Assembly: GCF_015351075.1 (NCBI RefSeq)
Contig: NZ_JADKRS010000001.1
Span: 124,001 to 188,000, forward strand
Direction: 5' to 3'
Length of the DNA stretch: 64,000 nt
Origin: Clavibacter sp. VKM Ac-2873
GTDB lineage: Bacteria > Actinomycetota > Actinomycetes > Actinomycetales > Microbacteriaceae
Both the position numbers and the translations under genes were made by a program. This document shows positions 32,579-40,951 of the stretch, one piece after another. Positions within the stretch are counted from its first letter, which is position 1; each line of letters opens with the position of its first letter. Below the pieces are notes generated by a model that was given only the letters and a program-made list of their open reading frames with translations, searched no databases and was not told the origin of the DNA.

Positions 32579-32742
32579 GGAGCGGAGCGCGCCGGCGTCG
32601 CGGCGACGCGCCCGGACCGTCGCGGAGGCCCGGATCCGCCCGCGTGCCGTGCCGCCGACGCGAGCCCGTGGACGGCGCGGATCCGCCCGCCGCGCGCCGC
32701 CCCGGCACCCCCGCGCTCGACGGGAGCGTCCCCGGGTGCGGG

Positions 32743-32748
32743 TATCGT
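32743..32748 (+). promoter_or_regulatory. Leaderless-type -10 box for the helicase gene
   Basis: TATCGT, 8 nt before the GTG at 32757. Confidence 0.5.
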
Positions 32749-32756
32749 GAGGTCGA

Positions 32757-34565
32757 GTGAGCACCCTGCCGACCCCTCCACCGCACGTCGGATCCGCCGC
32801 GGCCGAGCACCTCTCGCCGGCCTTCCCGGAGCGCGCCGCCTGGGGCACCGTCAGCAAGCTGCGGGCCTGGCAGGAGGAGGCCCTCACCGCGTACTTCGAG
32901 AACGAACCGCGGGACTTCCTCGCCAACGCGACGCCGGGCGCCGGCAAGACCACGTTCGCGCTCCGCCTGGCCTCCGAGCTGCTGCACCGCAAGACCATCG
33001 ACAAGGTCACGGTCGTCGCGCCCACCGAGCACCTCAAGAAGCAGTGGGCCGACGCGGCCGCGCGCGCCGGCGTCCGCCTCGACCCCATGTACAGCAACGC
33101 GTCCGGCGCGCTCGGGCGGCACTACCACGGGGCCGCCGTGACGTACGCGCAGGTCGCCGCGAACCCCTACATCCACAAGACCATGACCGAGGCGAGCCGC
33201 ACCCTCGTGATCCTCGACGAGGTCCACCACGGCGGCGACGCGCTCAGCTGGGGCGATGCGATCCGCGAGGCCTTCGAGCGCGCCACCCGCCGCCTGTCGC
33301 TCACCGGGACGCCGTTCCGCTCCGACACCGCGCCCATCCCGTTCGTCAGCTACCTCCGCGACCACCGCGGCGTCCGCCTCTCGCAGACCGACTACGACTA
33401 CGGCTACGGGCGCGCGCTCGCCGACGGCGTGGTGCGGCCCGTGATCTTCCTCGCCTACGCCGGCAGCATGCGCTGGCGCAACAAGATGGGCGACGAGATG
33501 GAGGCCCAGCTCGCCGAGGGCAACACGAAGGACATCACCTCCCAGGCGTGGCGCACCGCGCTCGCGCCCGACGGCGAGTGGATCCCGCAGGTGCTCGCCG
33601 CCGCCGACCGTCGCCTCAGCGAGGTGCGGCAGTCGATCCCCGACGCCGGCGGCCTCGTCATCGCGACCGACCACACGACCGCGCGCGCGTACGCGGCGAT
33701 CCTGCAGCGGATCAGCGGGCAGCCCGTGACGCTGGTGCTCTCCGACGACGTCGAGGCGAGCGCCAACATCGACCGCTTCTCCGCCGGGACGATGCGGTGG
33801 ATGGTCGCGGTGCGCATGGTGTCCGAGGGCGTCGACGTCCCGCGGCTCGCCGTCGGCGTGTACGCCACCAGCGCGTCCACGCCGCTGTTCTTCGCGCAGG
33901 CCATCGGCCGCTTCGTGCGGGCGCGCCGCCGCGGCGAGACGGCGTCGATCTTCCTGCCGAGCGTCCCCAACCTCCTCGTGCTCGCCAACGAGCTCGAGCG
34001 GCAGCGCGACCACGCCCTCGACCGCGACTCCTCGAAGGAGGGCGACCTCTACAACCCCGAGGACGCCATGATGGGCGAGGCGAACCGCAGCGAGAAGGGG
34101 TCCGACTCCCTGCTCAGCGAGTTCTCGTTCGAGGCCATGGGATCCGAGGCCACCTTCGACAAGGTGCTCTTCGACGGCGCCGAGTTCGGGCAGATGGCCG
34201 ACGTCGGCAGCCTCGAGGAGGAGGAGTTCATCGGGCTCCCCGGGATCCTCGAGCCCGAGCAGGTGCGCGAGCTCCTCGCCCAGCGGCAGCACCGGCAGTC
34301 GAAGCACGCCAGCGAGCGCGAGCGGAAGCAGGCCGAGAGCGGCGCCCCGAAGGACCCCGACGACATCCCGCTGTACCGCACGCTCAAGGAGCAGCGGCAG
34401 CTCCTCAACAGCCTCGTCGGGATGCGGGCCAAGCTGCACGGCGAACCGCACGGCCTCGTGCACGCCGAGCTCCGCCGCGTGTGCGGCGGACCCGCGGTCG
34501 GCCAGTGCAGCGTTACGCAGCTGCAGCAGCGCATCGACCAGCTCCGCAGGTGGATGCGCAGCTAG
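32757..34565 (+). CDS. DEAD/DEAH-box superfamily 2 helicase
   Basis: 602 residues, GTG start. Motif I ATPGAGKT at 58-65, motif II DEVHH near 154, motif III LSLTGTPFR, and motif VI FAQAIGRFVRARR. This places it in the DEAH/type III restriction-like SF2 group. The C-terminal 170 residues are charged, with a coiled-coil-like stretch (RQHRQSKHASERERKQAE) and a small terminal module containing CGGPAVGQCS. No methylase or nuclease gene is adjacent, so a restriction role is not supported. It resembles a helicase widely annotated as DEAD/DEAH in actinobacteria. Substrate unknown. Confidence 0.85.
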   Translation: MSTLPTPPPHVGSAAAEHLSPAFPERAAWGTVSKLRAWQEEALTAYFENEPRDFLANATPGAGKTTFALRLASELLHRKTIDKVTVVAPTEHLKKQWADAAARAGVRLDPMYSNASGALGRHYHGAAVTYAQVAANPYIHKTMTEASRTLVILDEVHHGGDALSWGDAIREAFERATRRLSLTGTPFRSDTAPIPFVSYLRDHRGVRLSQTDYDYGYGRALADGVVRPVIFLAYAGSMRWRNKMGDEMEAQLAEGNTKDITSQAWRTALAPDGEWIPQVLAAADRRLSEVRQSIPDAGGLVIATDHTTARAYAAILQRISGQPVTLVLSDDVEASANIDRFSAGTMRWMVAVRMVSEGVDVPRLAVGVYATSASTPLFFAQAIGRFVRARRRGETASIFLPSVPNLLVLANELERQRDHALDRDSSKEGDLYNPEDAMMGEANRSEKGSDSLLSEFSFEAMGSEATFDKVLFDGAEFGQMADVGSLEEEEFIGLPGILEPEQVRELLAQRQHRQSKHASERERKQAESGAPKDPDDIPLYRTLKEQRQLLNSLVGMRAKLHGEPHGLVHAELRRVCGGPAVGQCSVTQLQQRIDQLRRWMRS

Positions 34566-34569
34566 CGCG

Positions 34570-34607
34570 CTCGGGTGTACCGGGGCAGCTGCCCCGGTCC
34601 CCCCGAG
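34570..34607. terminator. Bidirectional terminator between helicase and opu genes
   Basis: An 18-bp perfect palindrome, CCGGGGCAGCTGCCCCGG (34580-34597), lies inside outer arms CTCGGG/CCCGAG. It falls in the 50-bp convergent gap, ending 9 bp before the last base of the binding-protein gene. Confidence 0.75.
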
Positions 34608-34615
34608 CCGCATCC

Positions 34616-35623
34616 CTAGGGCGCGGTGACGAACCCGTGGTCGACCATGAACTGGAAGGCGACGTCCGCGGGCTCCTCGCCCTGGTCGTCGACCCGGAGG
34701 TTCATCTCGCGGAGGGCGTCGTCGGTGATGACCGGGGAGATCCGGTCGAACACGTCCTGGAGGCCCGGGTACTCGGCCAGCGTCGCCGAGTCGAGCACCG
34801 GCGCGACGTTGTACGCCGGGAAGAACCCGAGGTCGTCCTGGAGGATCGTCAGGCCGAGCTTGTCGATGCGGCCGTCGGTGGTGAAGACCTCGCCGAACTC
34901 GCACGAGCCGCGATCCGTGGCCGTGTAGACCGCGCCCGTGTCGAAGATCGACACGTTGCCCTCGGGCACGCCGTCGGCGGACCCGCGCGGGATCCCGTAC
35001 GTCTCCAGCAGCGGCGACAGCCCGTCGGACCGGGAGTTGAACTCCGCCTCCACGCAGAAGGTGCGCTCGTCCACCGGCAGGTCCTTGATCTGCGACAGCT
35101 TCGTGATGCCGAGCTTGTCGGCCTCCTCGCTGCGGATCGCGAGCGCGTACGTGTTGTTGAGCGGCGCGGGGGTCAGCCAGGTGAGCCCGTTGGCCGCGTC
35201 GGCGTCGCGCACGGCCTCGTACTGGGCGCGCTGGTCGGGGATGCCCTTCGCCTCGCCCAGGTAGCTGAGCCACGCGGTGCCCGTGTACTCCCACGTCATG
35301 TCGGCGCCGTGGCTCGTCATGAGCTCGCGAGCCGGCACGCTGCCCGGAACGTTCGTCTGGTCGGTGACGTCGAACCCGGCGGCCTTCGCCGCGATCACGG
35401 CGATCTTGCCGAGGATCAGCTGCTCGGTGAAGTTCTTCGACGTGATCGTGAGGTGCGCGCCGGCCGGCAGGTCGAGGGGCTGGATGGAGCCCGGCGCGAC
35501 GTCGGGGACGTAGGCCGTCGCGGGCTGCAGGCCGCAGCCCGTGAGGGTCGCGAGGGCCGCCGCCACGAGGGCGGGCACGCCGAGCGATCGGCGCAGGCGG
35601 GCGGAGCGGGGGAGGGTCGGCAC
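34616..35623 (-). CDS. opuCC: Glycine betaine/choline-type ABC importer, binding protein
   Basis: 335 residues, GTG start with GAAGGGA upstream. Lipoprotein signal: hydrophobic ALVAAALATLTGCG with a Cys at the lipobox. The mature part is an OpuAC/ProX-family binding protein: SKNFTEQLILGKI near the start and the aromatic GADMTWEYTGTAW segment typical of this family. It captures a quaternary amine outside the cell and delivers it to the two permeases encoded upstream. Last of a four-gene operon, 2 bp after the previous stop. Exact ligand (betaine, choline, carnitine, ectoine) is not determinable. Confidence 0.9.
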   Translation of the reverse strand: MPTLPRSARLRRSLGVPALVAAALATLTGCGLQPATAYVPDVAPGSIQPLDLPAGAHLTITSKNFTEQLILGKIAVIAAKAAGFDVTDQTNVPGSVPARELMTSHGADMTWEYTGTAWLSYLGEAKGIPDQRAQYEAVRDADAANGLTWLTPAPLNNTYALAIRSEEADKLGITKLSQIKDLPVDERTFCVEAEFNSRSDGLSPLLETYGIPRGSADGVPEGNVSIFDTGAVYTATDRGSCEFGEVFTTDGRIDKLGLTILQDDLGFFPAYNVAPVLDSATLAEYPGLQDVFDRISPVITDDALREMNLRVDDQGEEPADVAFQFMVDHGFVTAP

Positions 35624-35625
35624 GA

Positions 35626-36393
35626 TCAGAGTCCCTTCGGGCGGGCGACGTGCTCGACGACGCGGCCGAGCCAGTCGATGGCGAGCGCGAGGAGCGCGAT
35701 GAGCAGCGCCCCCGAGACCAGCACCGGGTAGAGGTACAGGCTGACGCCCGTGGTGATGAGGATCCCGAGCCCGCCGCCGTTGACGAACGCCGCGAGCGAC
35801 GCGGTGCCGACGAGGAGCACGAGGGCGGTGCGGATCCCGGCGAGCATGACGGGGACGGCCAGCGGCAGCTCGATGCGGAACAGCACGGATGCCCGGCTCA
35901 TGCCCATGCCGCGTCCGGCCTCGACGAGCCGCTCGTCGACGCCGCGGATGCCGAGCATGGTGTTGCGGAGCACCGGAAGCGCGGCGTAGAGCACGAGGGC
36001 GACGAGGCTCGCGAAGTAGCCGCTGCCCGTGAACACGATGCTCAGCAGCACGATGAGGCCGATGGCCGGGGCCGCCTGCCCGAAGTTCGCCACGGCGAGG
36101 ACGGGCGCGGAGTAGCGGCGGAGGCGGCCGCGCGTCAGCAGCACGCCGAGCGGGATGAAGATGACGAGGACGATCGCCGCCGCGGAGAAGGTGAGCACGA
36201 GGTGCTCGAGCGTGGACTTCCCCAGCGCGGAGGGCGCGAGCGTCGTGCGCTCCACGGCGGTGAGCGGCGCGACGCCCAGCCAGACGAGGTACGCCGCGAG
36301 GACCGCCGCGATGGCGACGGGCTGCGCGACGAGGCCGCGCCAGCCCTGGGCGCCGCCGACGGCCTCGGTGCGCGCCTCGGTCACGGCGCTCAT
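35626..36393 (-). CDS. opuCB: Glycine betaine/choline-type ABC importer, permease 2
   Basis: 255 residues. Binding-protein-dependent permease: about six membrane segments and the EAA-type loop VEAGRGMGMSRASVLFRIELPLAVPVML. Start ATG at 36393 overlaps the ATPase stop by 4 bp (ATGA). It forms a heterodimer with the other permease in this operon. Divergent in the N-terminal 40 residues, with a soluble ARTEAVGGAQGWRG lead before the first helix. Confidence 0.88.
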   Translation of the reverse strand: MSAVTEARTEAVGGAQGWRGLVAQPVAIAAVLAAYLVWLGVAPLTAVERTTLAPSALGKSTLEHLVLTFSAAAIVLVIFIPLGVLLTRGRLRRYSAPVLAVANFGQAAPAIGLIVLLSIVFTGSGYFASLVALVLYAALPVLRNTMLGIRGVDERLVEAGRGMGMSRASVLFRIELPLAVPVMLAGIRTALVLLVGTASLAAFVNGGGLGILITTGVSLYLYPVLVSGALLIALLALAIDWLGRVVEHVARPKGL

Positions 36394-37685
36394 CCGTCCT
36401 GCCCGTCCTGCGCTGCGGAGGAGGCGGGGGCGGCGTCCGCCGCGGCCTGCTCGGCGCGCGCGGCGTCGGCGCCCACGGTGCCGATCGTGCCCGTGTTCGT
36501 GCCGACGGGCGCACCTGCGACACCCCCGGCGGCCTGGGCGCGGACGCTCGTGATGGCGTCCATCACCGTCTCGACGTCGATCACGCCGAGGAACGCGCCG
36601 GCGCGTCCCGTGACGAGCGCGGCGCCCGCGCTCGAGACGAGCATGGTGTCGAGCGCGTCGTTGAGGGTCGCGCGGTTGCCGATCACGGGCAGCCGCGGCT
36701 CGGGCACGGCGCCGACGACCTCGAGCCGGCCGAGCTGGCGGCGCGACGGCCACTGGATCGGGCGGTTCCGGGCGTCGACGACCACGGCGTGCTGGTGGCC
36801 GACCTCGTCCATGCGGGCGAGGACGTCGCGCGCGGCGTCGCCGGGGTGGGCGACGACGGCGTCGGCGAGCGGCACCTCGTCCACGCGGCGGAGCGTGAGC
36901 TGCTTGAGGCCCGCGCCCGAGCCGATGAACTCCTCGACGAACGCGTCGGCGGGCTCGGCGAGGATCCGCTCGGGCGTGTCGTACTGCACGATGCGGGCGC
37001 CCTCGGCGAAGACGACGATCCAGTCGCCGAGCTTCACGGCCTCGTCGAAGTCGTGCGTGACGATGACGATGGTCTTCTGCAGCTCGGCCTGGATGCGGAT
37101 GAGCTCGTCCTGCAGGCGCTGCCGGGTGATGGGGTCCACCGCGCCGAACGGCTCGTCCATGAGGAGCACGGGCGGGTCGGCGGCGAGCGCACGGGCCACG
37201 CCGACACGCTGCTGCTGGCCGCCGGAGAGCTCCTTCGGGTAGCGGTCGCGGTACTGCTCGGGGTCGAGCGAGACGAGCTCGAGCAGCTCGTCGACGCGGG
37301 CGCGGATGCGCGCGGCGTCCCAGCCGAGCATCTTGGGCACGACGGCGATGTTCGCGGCGACGGTCATGTGCGGGAAGAGGCCGCCGGCCTGGATCACGTA
37401 GCCGATGCGGCGCCGCAGCTCGTCGCCGTCGATGCCCGTCACGTCCTCGTCACCGAGGACCACGCGGCCCTCGGTGGGCTCGATGAGCCGGTTGATCATC
37501 TTCAGCGTCGTCGTCTTGCCGCAGCCGGACGGGCCGACGAGCATCACGATCTTGCCCGCGGGGATCTCCAGCGTGATGCCGTCGACGGCGGGCTTCGCCT
37601 GTCCCGGGTACCGCTTGGTGACGCCGTCGAGCAGGATCGAGCGCCCGCTGATCTCGGGGGCGGTGGGGGTGGTGGTCTCAGACAC
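36390..37685 (-). CDS. opuCA: Glycine betaine/choline-type ABC importer, ATPase
   Basis: 431 residues, GTG start. Walker A GPSGCGKTTTLK, Q-loop IGYVIQAGGLFPHMT, signature ELSGGQQQRVGVARAL, Walker B PVLLMDEPFGAVD and H-loop VTHDFDEA. A C-terminal CBS-type region follows (VAHPGDAARDVLARMDEVGHQHAVVVDA and GNRATLNDALDTMLVSSAG, each quoted only in part here by position 287-400); in OpuA-type importers CBS domains sense ionic strength. The last 40 residues are Ala/Thr-rich and low complexity. Overlaps the downstream permease by 4 bp and the upstream one by 8 bp. Confidence 0.92.
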   Translation of the reverse strand: MSETTTPTAPEISGRSILLDGVTKRYPGQAKPAVDGITLEIPAGKIVMLVGPSGCGKTTTLKMINRLIEPTEGRVVLGDEDVTGIDGDELRRRIGYVIQAGGLFPHMTVAANIAVVPKMLGWDAARIRARVDELLELVSLDPEQYRDRYPKELSGGQQQRVGVARALAADPPVLLMDEPFGAVDPITRQRLQDELIRIQAELQKTIVIVTHDFDEAVKLGDWIVVFAEGARIVQYDTPERILAEPADAFVEEFIGSGAGLKQLTLRRVDEVPLADAVVAHPGDAARDVLARMDEVGHQHAVVVDARNRPIQWPSRRQLGRLEVVGAVPEPRLPVIGNRATLNDALDTMLVSSAGAALVTGRAGAFLGVIDVETVMDAITSVRAQAAGGVAGAPVGTNTGTIGTVGADAARAEQAAADAAPASSAAQDGQDG

Positions 37686-38319
37686 GGATGCCTCTCGGAG
37701 TGGTGAGCCGGCCGATGCCGACGAGGACGAGGTCGAGCAGGAGGGCGAGCAGGACGACGCCGATGACGCCGGTGAGGACGGATTCGGTCGAGTTCGCGCC
37801 GCCGAGGCGGGAGAGCCCGGAGAAGATGAAGCCGCCGAGCCCGGGGCCGAGCACGTACGCGGCCACGGCGGCGATGCCCATGACCATCTGGGCGGACACG
37901 CGGATCCCGCCGAGGATGACGGGCCACGCGAGCGGCAGCTCGACGCGCAGCAGCGTGCGGACGCGTCCCATGCCGATGCCGCGCGCCGACTCCACGATCG
38001 CGGGGTCGATGCCCGTGAGCCCGACCACCGCGTTGCGCAGGATGGGCAGCACCGCGAAGAACGTGACGACCGCGACGGCCGGTGCGACGCCGAAGCCGAG
38101 CGGGGCGATGAGGAGCCCCACGAGCGCGAAGGCGGGGAGCGTGAGGCCGATCGCGGAGACGCTGTTGGCCAGCGAGCTGAGCGGGCGGCTGCGGTACACG
38201 AGCGCCGCCAGCCCCACGGCGATCACGGTCGCGAGCACCAGGCACTGCACCACGAGGCTGAGGTGCTGCCACGCGGAGAACGCGATCTGGTCGGCGCGGT
38301 CGCGCAGGAAGTCCCACAT
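37678..38319 (-). CDS. opuCD: Glycine betaine/choline-type ABC importer, permease 1
   Basis: 213 residues, ATG preceded by GAGGAG. Inner-membrane permease with five to six helices and the coupling loop VESARGIGMGRVRTLLRVELPLAWPVIL. First gene of the operon permease-ATPase-permease-binding protein. The 250-bp gap upstream to the J-domain gene may hold the promoter: TTCGCG-N17-TAAGGT on the minus strand, with its -10 at 38372-38377, is a weak match. The importer would accumulate compatible solutes under osmotic stress. Confidence 0.88.
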   Translation of the reverse strand: MWDFLRDRADQIAFSAWQHLSLVVQCLVLATVIAVGLAALVYRSRPLSSLANSVSAIGLTLPAFALVGLLIAPLGFGVAPAVAVVTFFAVLPILRNAVVGLTGIDPAIVESARGIGMGRVRTLLRVELPLAWPVILGGIRVSAQMVMGIAAVAAYVLGPGLGGFIFSGLSRLGGANSTESVLTGVIGVVLLALLLDLVLVGIGRLTTPRGIRV

Positions 38320-38518
38320 GTCGGTCTCCTCATGATGTGTCGGTCACCGGGAGGGGCATCGGCGGTGGCTCACCTTACGCATGCCACCCGGAAGCGCGAA
38401 GTTCGCCATGTGCCGCCCTCGGGTGGTATCACGCGCGCCGCGCGGGCGAGCGCGCGCGCTGTGGTGCGGTACCGACCGGCGCGGAGGCGCGCTCGGGCGT
38501 CGTCCAGGCGCGCTCGCC

Positions 38519-38524
38519 TACGCT
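38519..38524 (+). promoter_or_regulatory. Candidate -10 box for the J-domain gene
   Basis: TACGCT, 45 nt before the ATG at 38570, with an AGGAG site at 38559-38563. It lies in the 250-bp gap between divergent genes, in which I see no other gene. Confidence 0.4.
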
Positions 38525-38569
38525 CGTGATCCTGGGAGCCGCCCGACCGGTTCCCGCGAGGAGCAACCG

Positions 38570-39916
38570 ATGCCCGTCCCGTCGCGCGACGCCCACGCCG
38601 ACGCGTACGCCGTGCTCGGCGTCGCGCCGTCCGCGTCGCAGGACGAGATCCGCCGCGCCTACCGCCGGCGCGTGCGCGACGCGCATCCCGACATGGGCGG
38701 CAGCGCCGACGAGTTCCAGGCCGTGCACGACGCGTTCGAGGCGGTGGGGGACCCGGAGAGCCGCGCCCGCTACGAGCGCACGCTCCGCGACGCGCCCGTC
38801 CCCGAGGAGCCCGCCGGCCGCGCCCACCCGGCGTCCCCCGGCTCCACCTCGGCGGGCGAGGCGTGGGATCCGGCGTCGCGGCGCGGCCGTCCGGGCGCCC
38901 CGCGCGCACGCGGCGCCGCGCGCACCCGCAGCTTCGGCCACCCCGGCGGGTTCGCCCGGCTCCGCTACCTGTCGCTCGTGCGCGAATGGCTGGCGGATCC
39001 CGCGGAGCCGTCGGTGCCCGCTGCCCCCGAACCGCCGCGCGGCGGAGCCGCCCTGTCCGACCGACCGGAGCCCTACGTCCGTCGTGCCCGGGCCATCGCC
39101 CCGCCCGTGCTCGGCGTCCTGCTCGCCCTCGTCCTCCTCGTCTCGGGCATGGGCGTCGTGCCGGCGGTCGTCGGATTGGTCGTGGGCGCGGCCGCGGGCC
39201 TCGCTGCCGCGGGTCCGATCGGACGCGCCTGGCACCGTGCGGAGGAGCCCCGGCGTCGCGCGGCGGCGCAGCTGCAGGAGGACGCCATCGCCCACGAGCG
39301 CGCCCTGCGCGCCTACCCCGACCTCATGGCCGCCTACAGCGCGCGCCTCGCCCGCCTCGAGGGCCTGCGCCGGCGCTTCGAGGCCGACGCCTACGCGCCC
39401 GACCTCGTCGCCGAGGTGCCCGTCGCGGCGTCCGAGGCGCTCCGGGCCGCCGTCGCGCAGGAGGAGACGGCGCGCGAGCTGATGGAGCTCGGCCCGTCGT
39501 ACGCGTTCTGGAACGGCGTCGCCGTGCCGCGCTCGGGCGACGCGATCGACCACCTCGTCCTCGGCCCGCAGGGTCTCGTCGCGGTCGAGTCCGTCCCCCG
39601 GGGATCCGCCGCCGCGACGGATCCGTCCGCGCGCGACGCCGCCCTCCGCGGCCTCGACGCCCGCGCCCGTGCGCTCGCCCGGGAGATGGAGGTGCCCGTG
39701 GTCGGCCTCGTGCTCTCGCTGCCGTCCGGGGTCCTCGGCGCGGCGCCGGTCGTCCTGCACGCGGCCGACGACCCGCACGCGCTGCCGGCCTACGCGGTGG
39801 CCCGGACGCTCCTCGCCGACCACGTCGCCGCGGGCCTGCCCGGCCTCCACGCGATGGACGCGGAGCGGTTGCTCGCGGTCCGCACCCGCCTGGTGCTCGA
39901 CGCGCGCTTCGTCTGA
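38570..39916 (+). CDS. J-domain / membrane / NERD-like fusion protein
   Basis: 448 residues. Residues ~10-72 are a DnaJ J-domain with HPD at 39-41 (DAYAVLGVAPSASQDEIRRAYRRR starts it). A basic linker follows, then two hydrophobic segments at ~177-212, a charged region with coiled-coil character to ~300, and a C-terminal module from ~305 (ELGPSYAFWNGVAVP, then DAIDHLVLGPQGLVAVES). The last part resembles a NERD nuclease-related domain: D327 and E340 fit catalytic positions, but the following Lys is Val342, so nuclease activity is doubtful. It would recruit Hsp70 (DnaK) to the membrane; that is inference. No dnaK or grpE is nearby. Confidence 0.7.
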   Translation: MPVPSRDAHADAYAVLGVAPSASQDEIRRAYRRRVRDAHPDMGGSADEFQAVHDAFEAVGDPESRARYERTLRDAPVPEEPAGRAHPASPGSTSAGEAWDPASRRGRPGAPRARGAARTRSFGHPGGFARLRYLSLVREWLADPAEPSVPAAPEPPRGGAALSDRPEPYVRRARAIAPPVLGVLLALVLLVSGMGVVPAVVGLVVGAAAGLAAAGPIGRAWHRAEEPRRRAAAQLQEDAIAHERALRAYPDLMAAYSARLARLEGLRRRFEADAYAPDLVAEVPVAASEALRAAVAQEETARELMELGPSYAFWNGVAVPRSGDAIDHLVLGPQGLVAVESVPRGSAAATDPSARDAALRGLDARARALAREMEVPVVGLVLSLPSGVLGAAPVVLHAADDPHALPAYAVARTLLADHVAAGLPGLHAMDAERLLAVRTRLVLDARFV

Positions 39917-39941
39917 CGGCGCTGTTCGGGACGGGCGGCCG

Positions 39942-40907
39942 TCAGCGGGGGAGCGGCACGTCCAGCTCGCCCGCGCGCACCATCCACTCGACGGCCTCGC
40001 GGGCCGCCTCCTCGCTCGTGAACCGCGGCGCGTAGCCGAGCACGTCACGGGCCTTGTCGATGCTCGCGACGTGGCTGCGGCTGAGGTGCTGCCAGCTGGC
40101 GTCGGCGTGATCCGGTTCCGTACGGGCGCGGAACCCGCCCCAGTCGAGGTGCTCCAGCTCGGGCTCGCGGCCGAACCAGGAGGCCGCCGCCCGGGCGAAC
40201 CCCCGCACCGAGAGCGCGCGCTCGGAGACGGCGTGGAAGCTCTCGCCGACGCTGGTCTCGCGGTTGGCGATCGCCAGCTGCACGACCTGCGCGACGTCGT
40301 CGGCGTGCACGTGGTGCATCGTCTCGCTGCCCGATCCCGGCACGGCGAGCGGGCCGCCGGTGGCGAGCGCGGTCCACACGGCGGGGTCGAGGTTGCCGAC
40401 GGGGGTGATCACGGGCCACCCGCCGCCGCTGATGTGGCCCGGGTGGACCACCGTGCACGGCACGCCGCCGGAGCGCGACTCCGCGATGAGGTACCGCTCG
40501 ATCTCGGCCTTCTGCACGCCGTACTCGCCGAACGGCTCCTTCGGGTCGTCCTCGCGCAGCGGGAGGGAGGAGCTGAGGCCGTGGGTCCAGATGCTGCCGA
40601 TGTGGATGAGGTGCCGCACGCGGCCGCGCAGCCCCTCGACGAGGTGCCGCGCCGAGTCGGGCGTGAAGCAGACCAGGTCGACGACGACCTCGGGCGACAG
40701 GGCCCCGATCCGGTCCGCGAAGGTGCCCGCCGCGTCCTCGGCGTCGCGGTCGACGCGCACGCGCTCGACGCGGTCCCACAGGGGCGACTCCCGGTAGGGC
40801 TGGCGCGTGCCGCGGCTCACCGCCACGACGTCGTGCCCGGATTCGACGAGTCGGGGGACGAGGAAGGTCCCGATGTGGCCGGTGGCTCCGATGACGACGA
40901 CACGCAT
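39942..40907 (-). CDS. NAD-dependent epimerase/reductase family protein
   Basis: 321 residues. Extended SDR fold: nucleotide motif VVIGATGHIGTFLV near the N-terminus, a VVDLVCFTPDSARHLVE strand, and the catalytic YGVQKAEIERYL (Tyr-x-x-x-Lys) with IGSIWTHGL upstream for the Ser/Thr. The C-terminal half carries HVHADDVAQVVQLAIANRE, typical of substrate domains. Sugar-nucleotide epimerase or related reductase; substrate unknown. Convergent with the J-domain gene, with 25 bp between stops. Confidence 0.82.
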   Translation of the reverse strand: MRVVVIGATGHIGTFLVPRLVESGHDVVAVSRGTRQPYRESPLWDRVERVRVDRDAEDAAGTFADRIGALSPEVVVDLVCFTPDSARHLVEGLRGRVRHLIHIGSIWTHGLSSSLPLREDDPKEPFGEYGVQKAEIERYLIAESRSGGVPCTVVHPGHISGGGWPVITPVGNLDPAVWTALATGGPLAVPGSGSETMHHVHADDVAQVVQLAIANRETSVGESFHAVSERALSVRGFARAAASWFGREPELEHLDWGGFRARTEPDHADASWQHLSRSHVASIDKARDVLGYAPRFTSEEAAREAVEWMVRAGELDVPLPR

Positions 40908-40913
40908 CCCGTC

Positions 40914-40919
40914 ACCCTA
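40914..40919 (-). promoter_or_regulatory. Leaderless-type -10 box
   Basis: The minus strand reads TAGGGT, 6 nt before the epimerase ATG. Confidence 0.5.
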
Positions 40920-40951
40920 TCCCCGCGCCGGACGCCCGACCGGCCCGGGGA

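Noticed and set aside
32757-34565. The helicase as part of a type III restriction or defence system
   Set aside because: No methylase, nuclease or other defence gene within several kb on either side; flanked by metabolic and transport genes.
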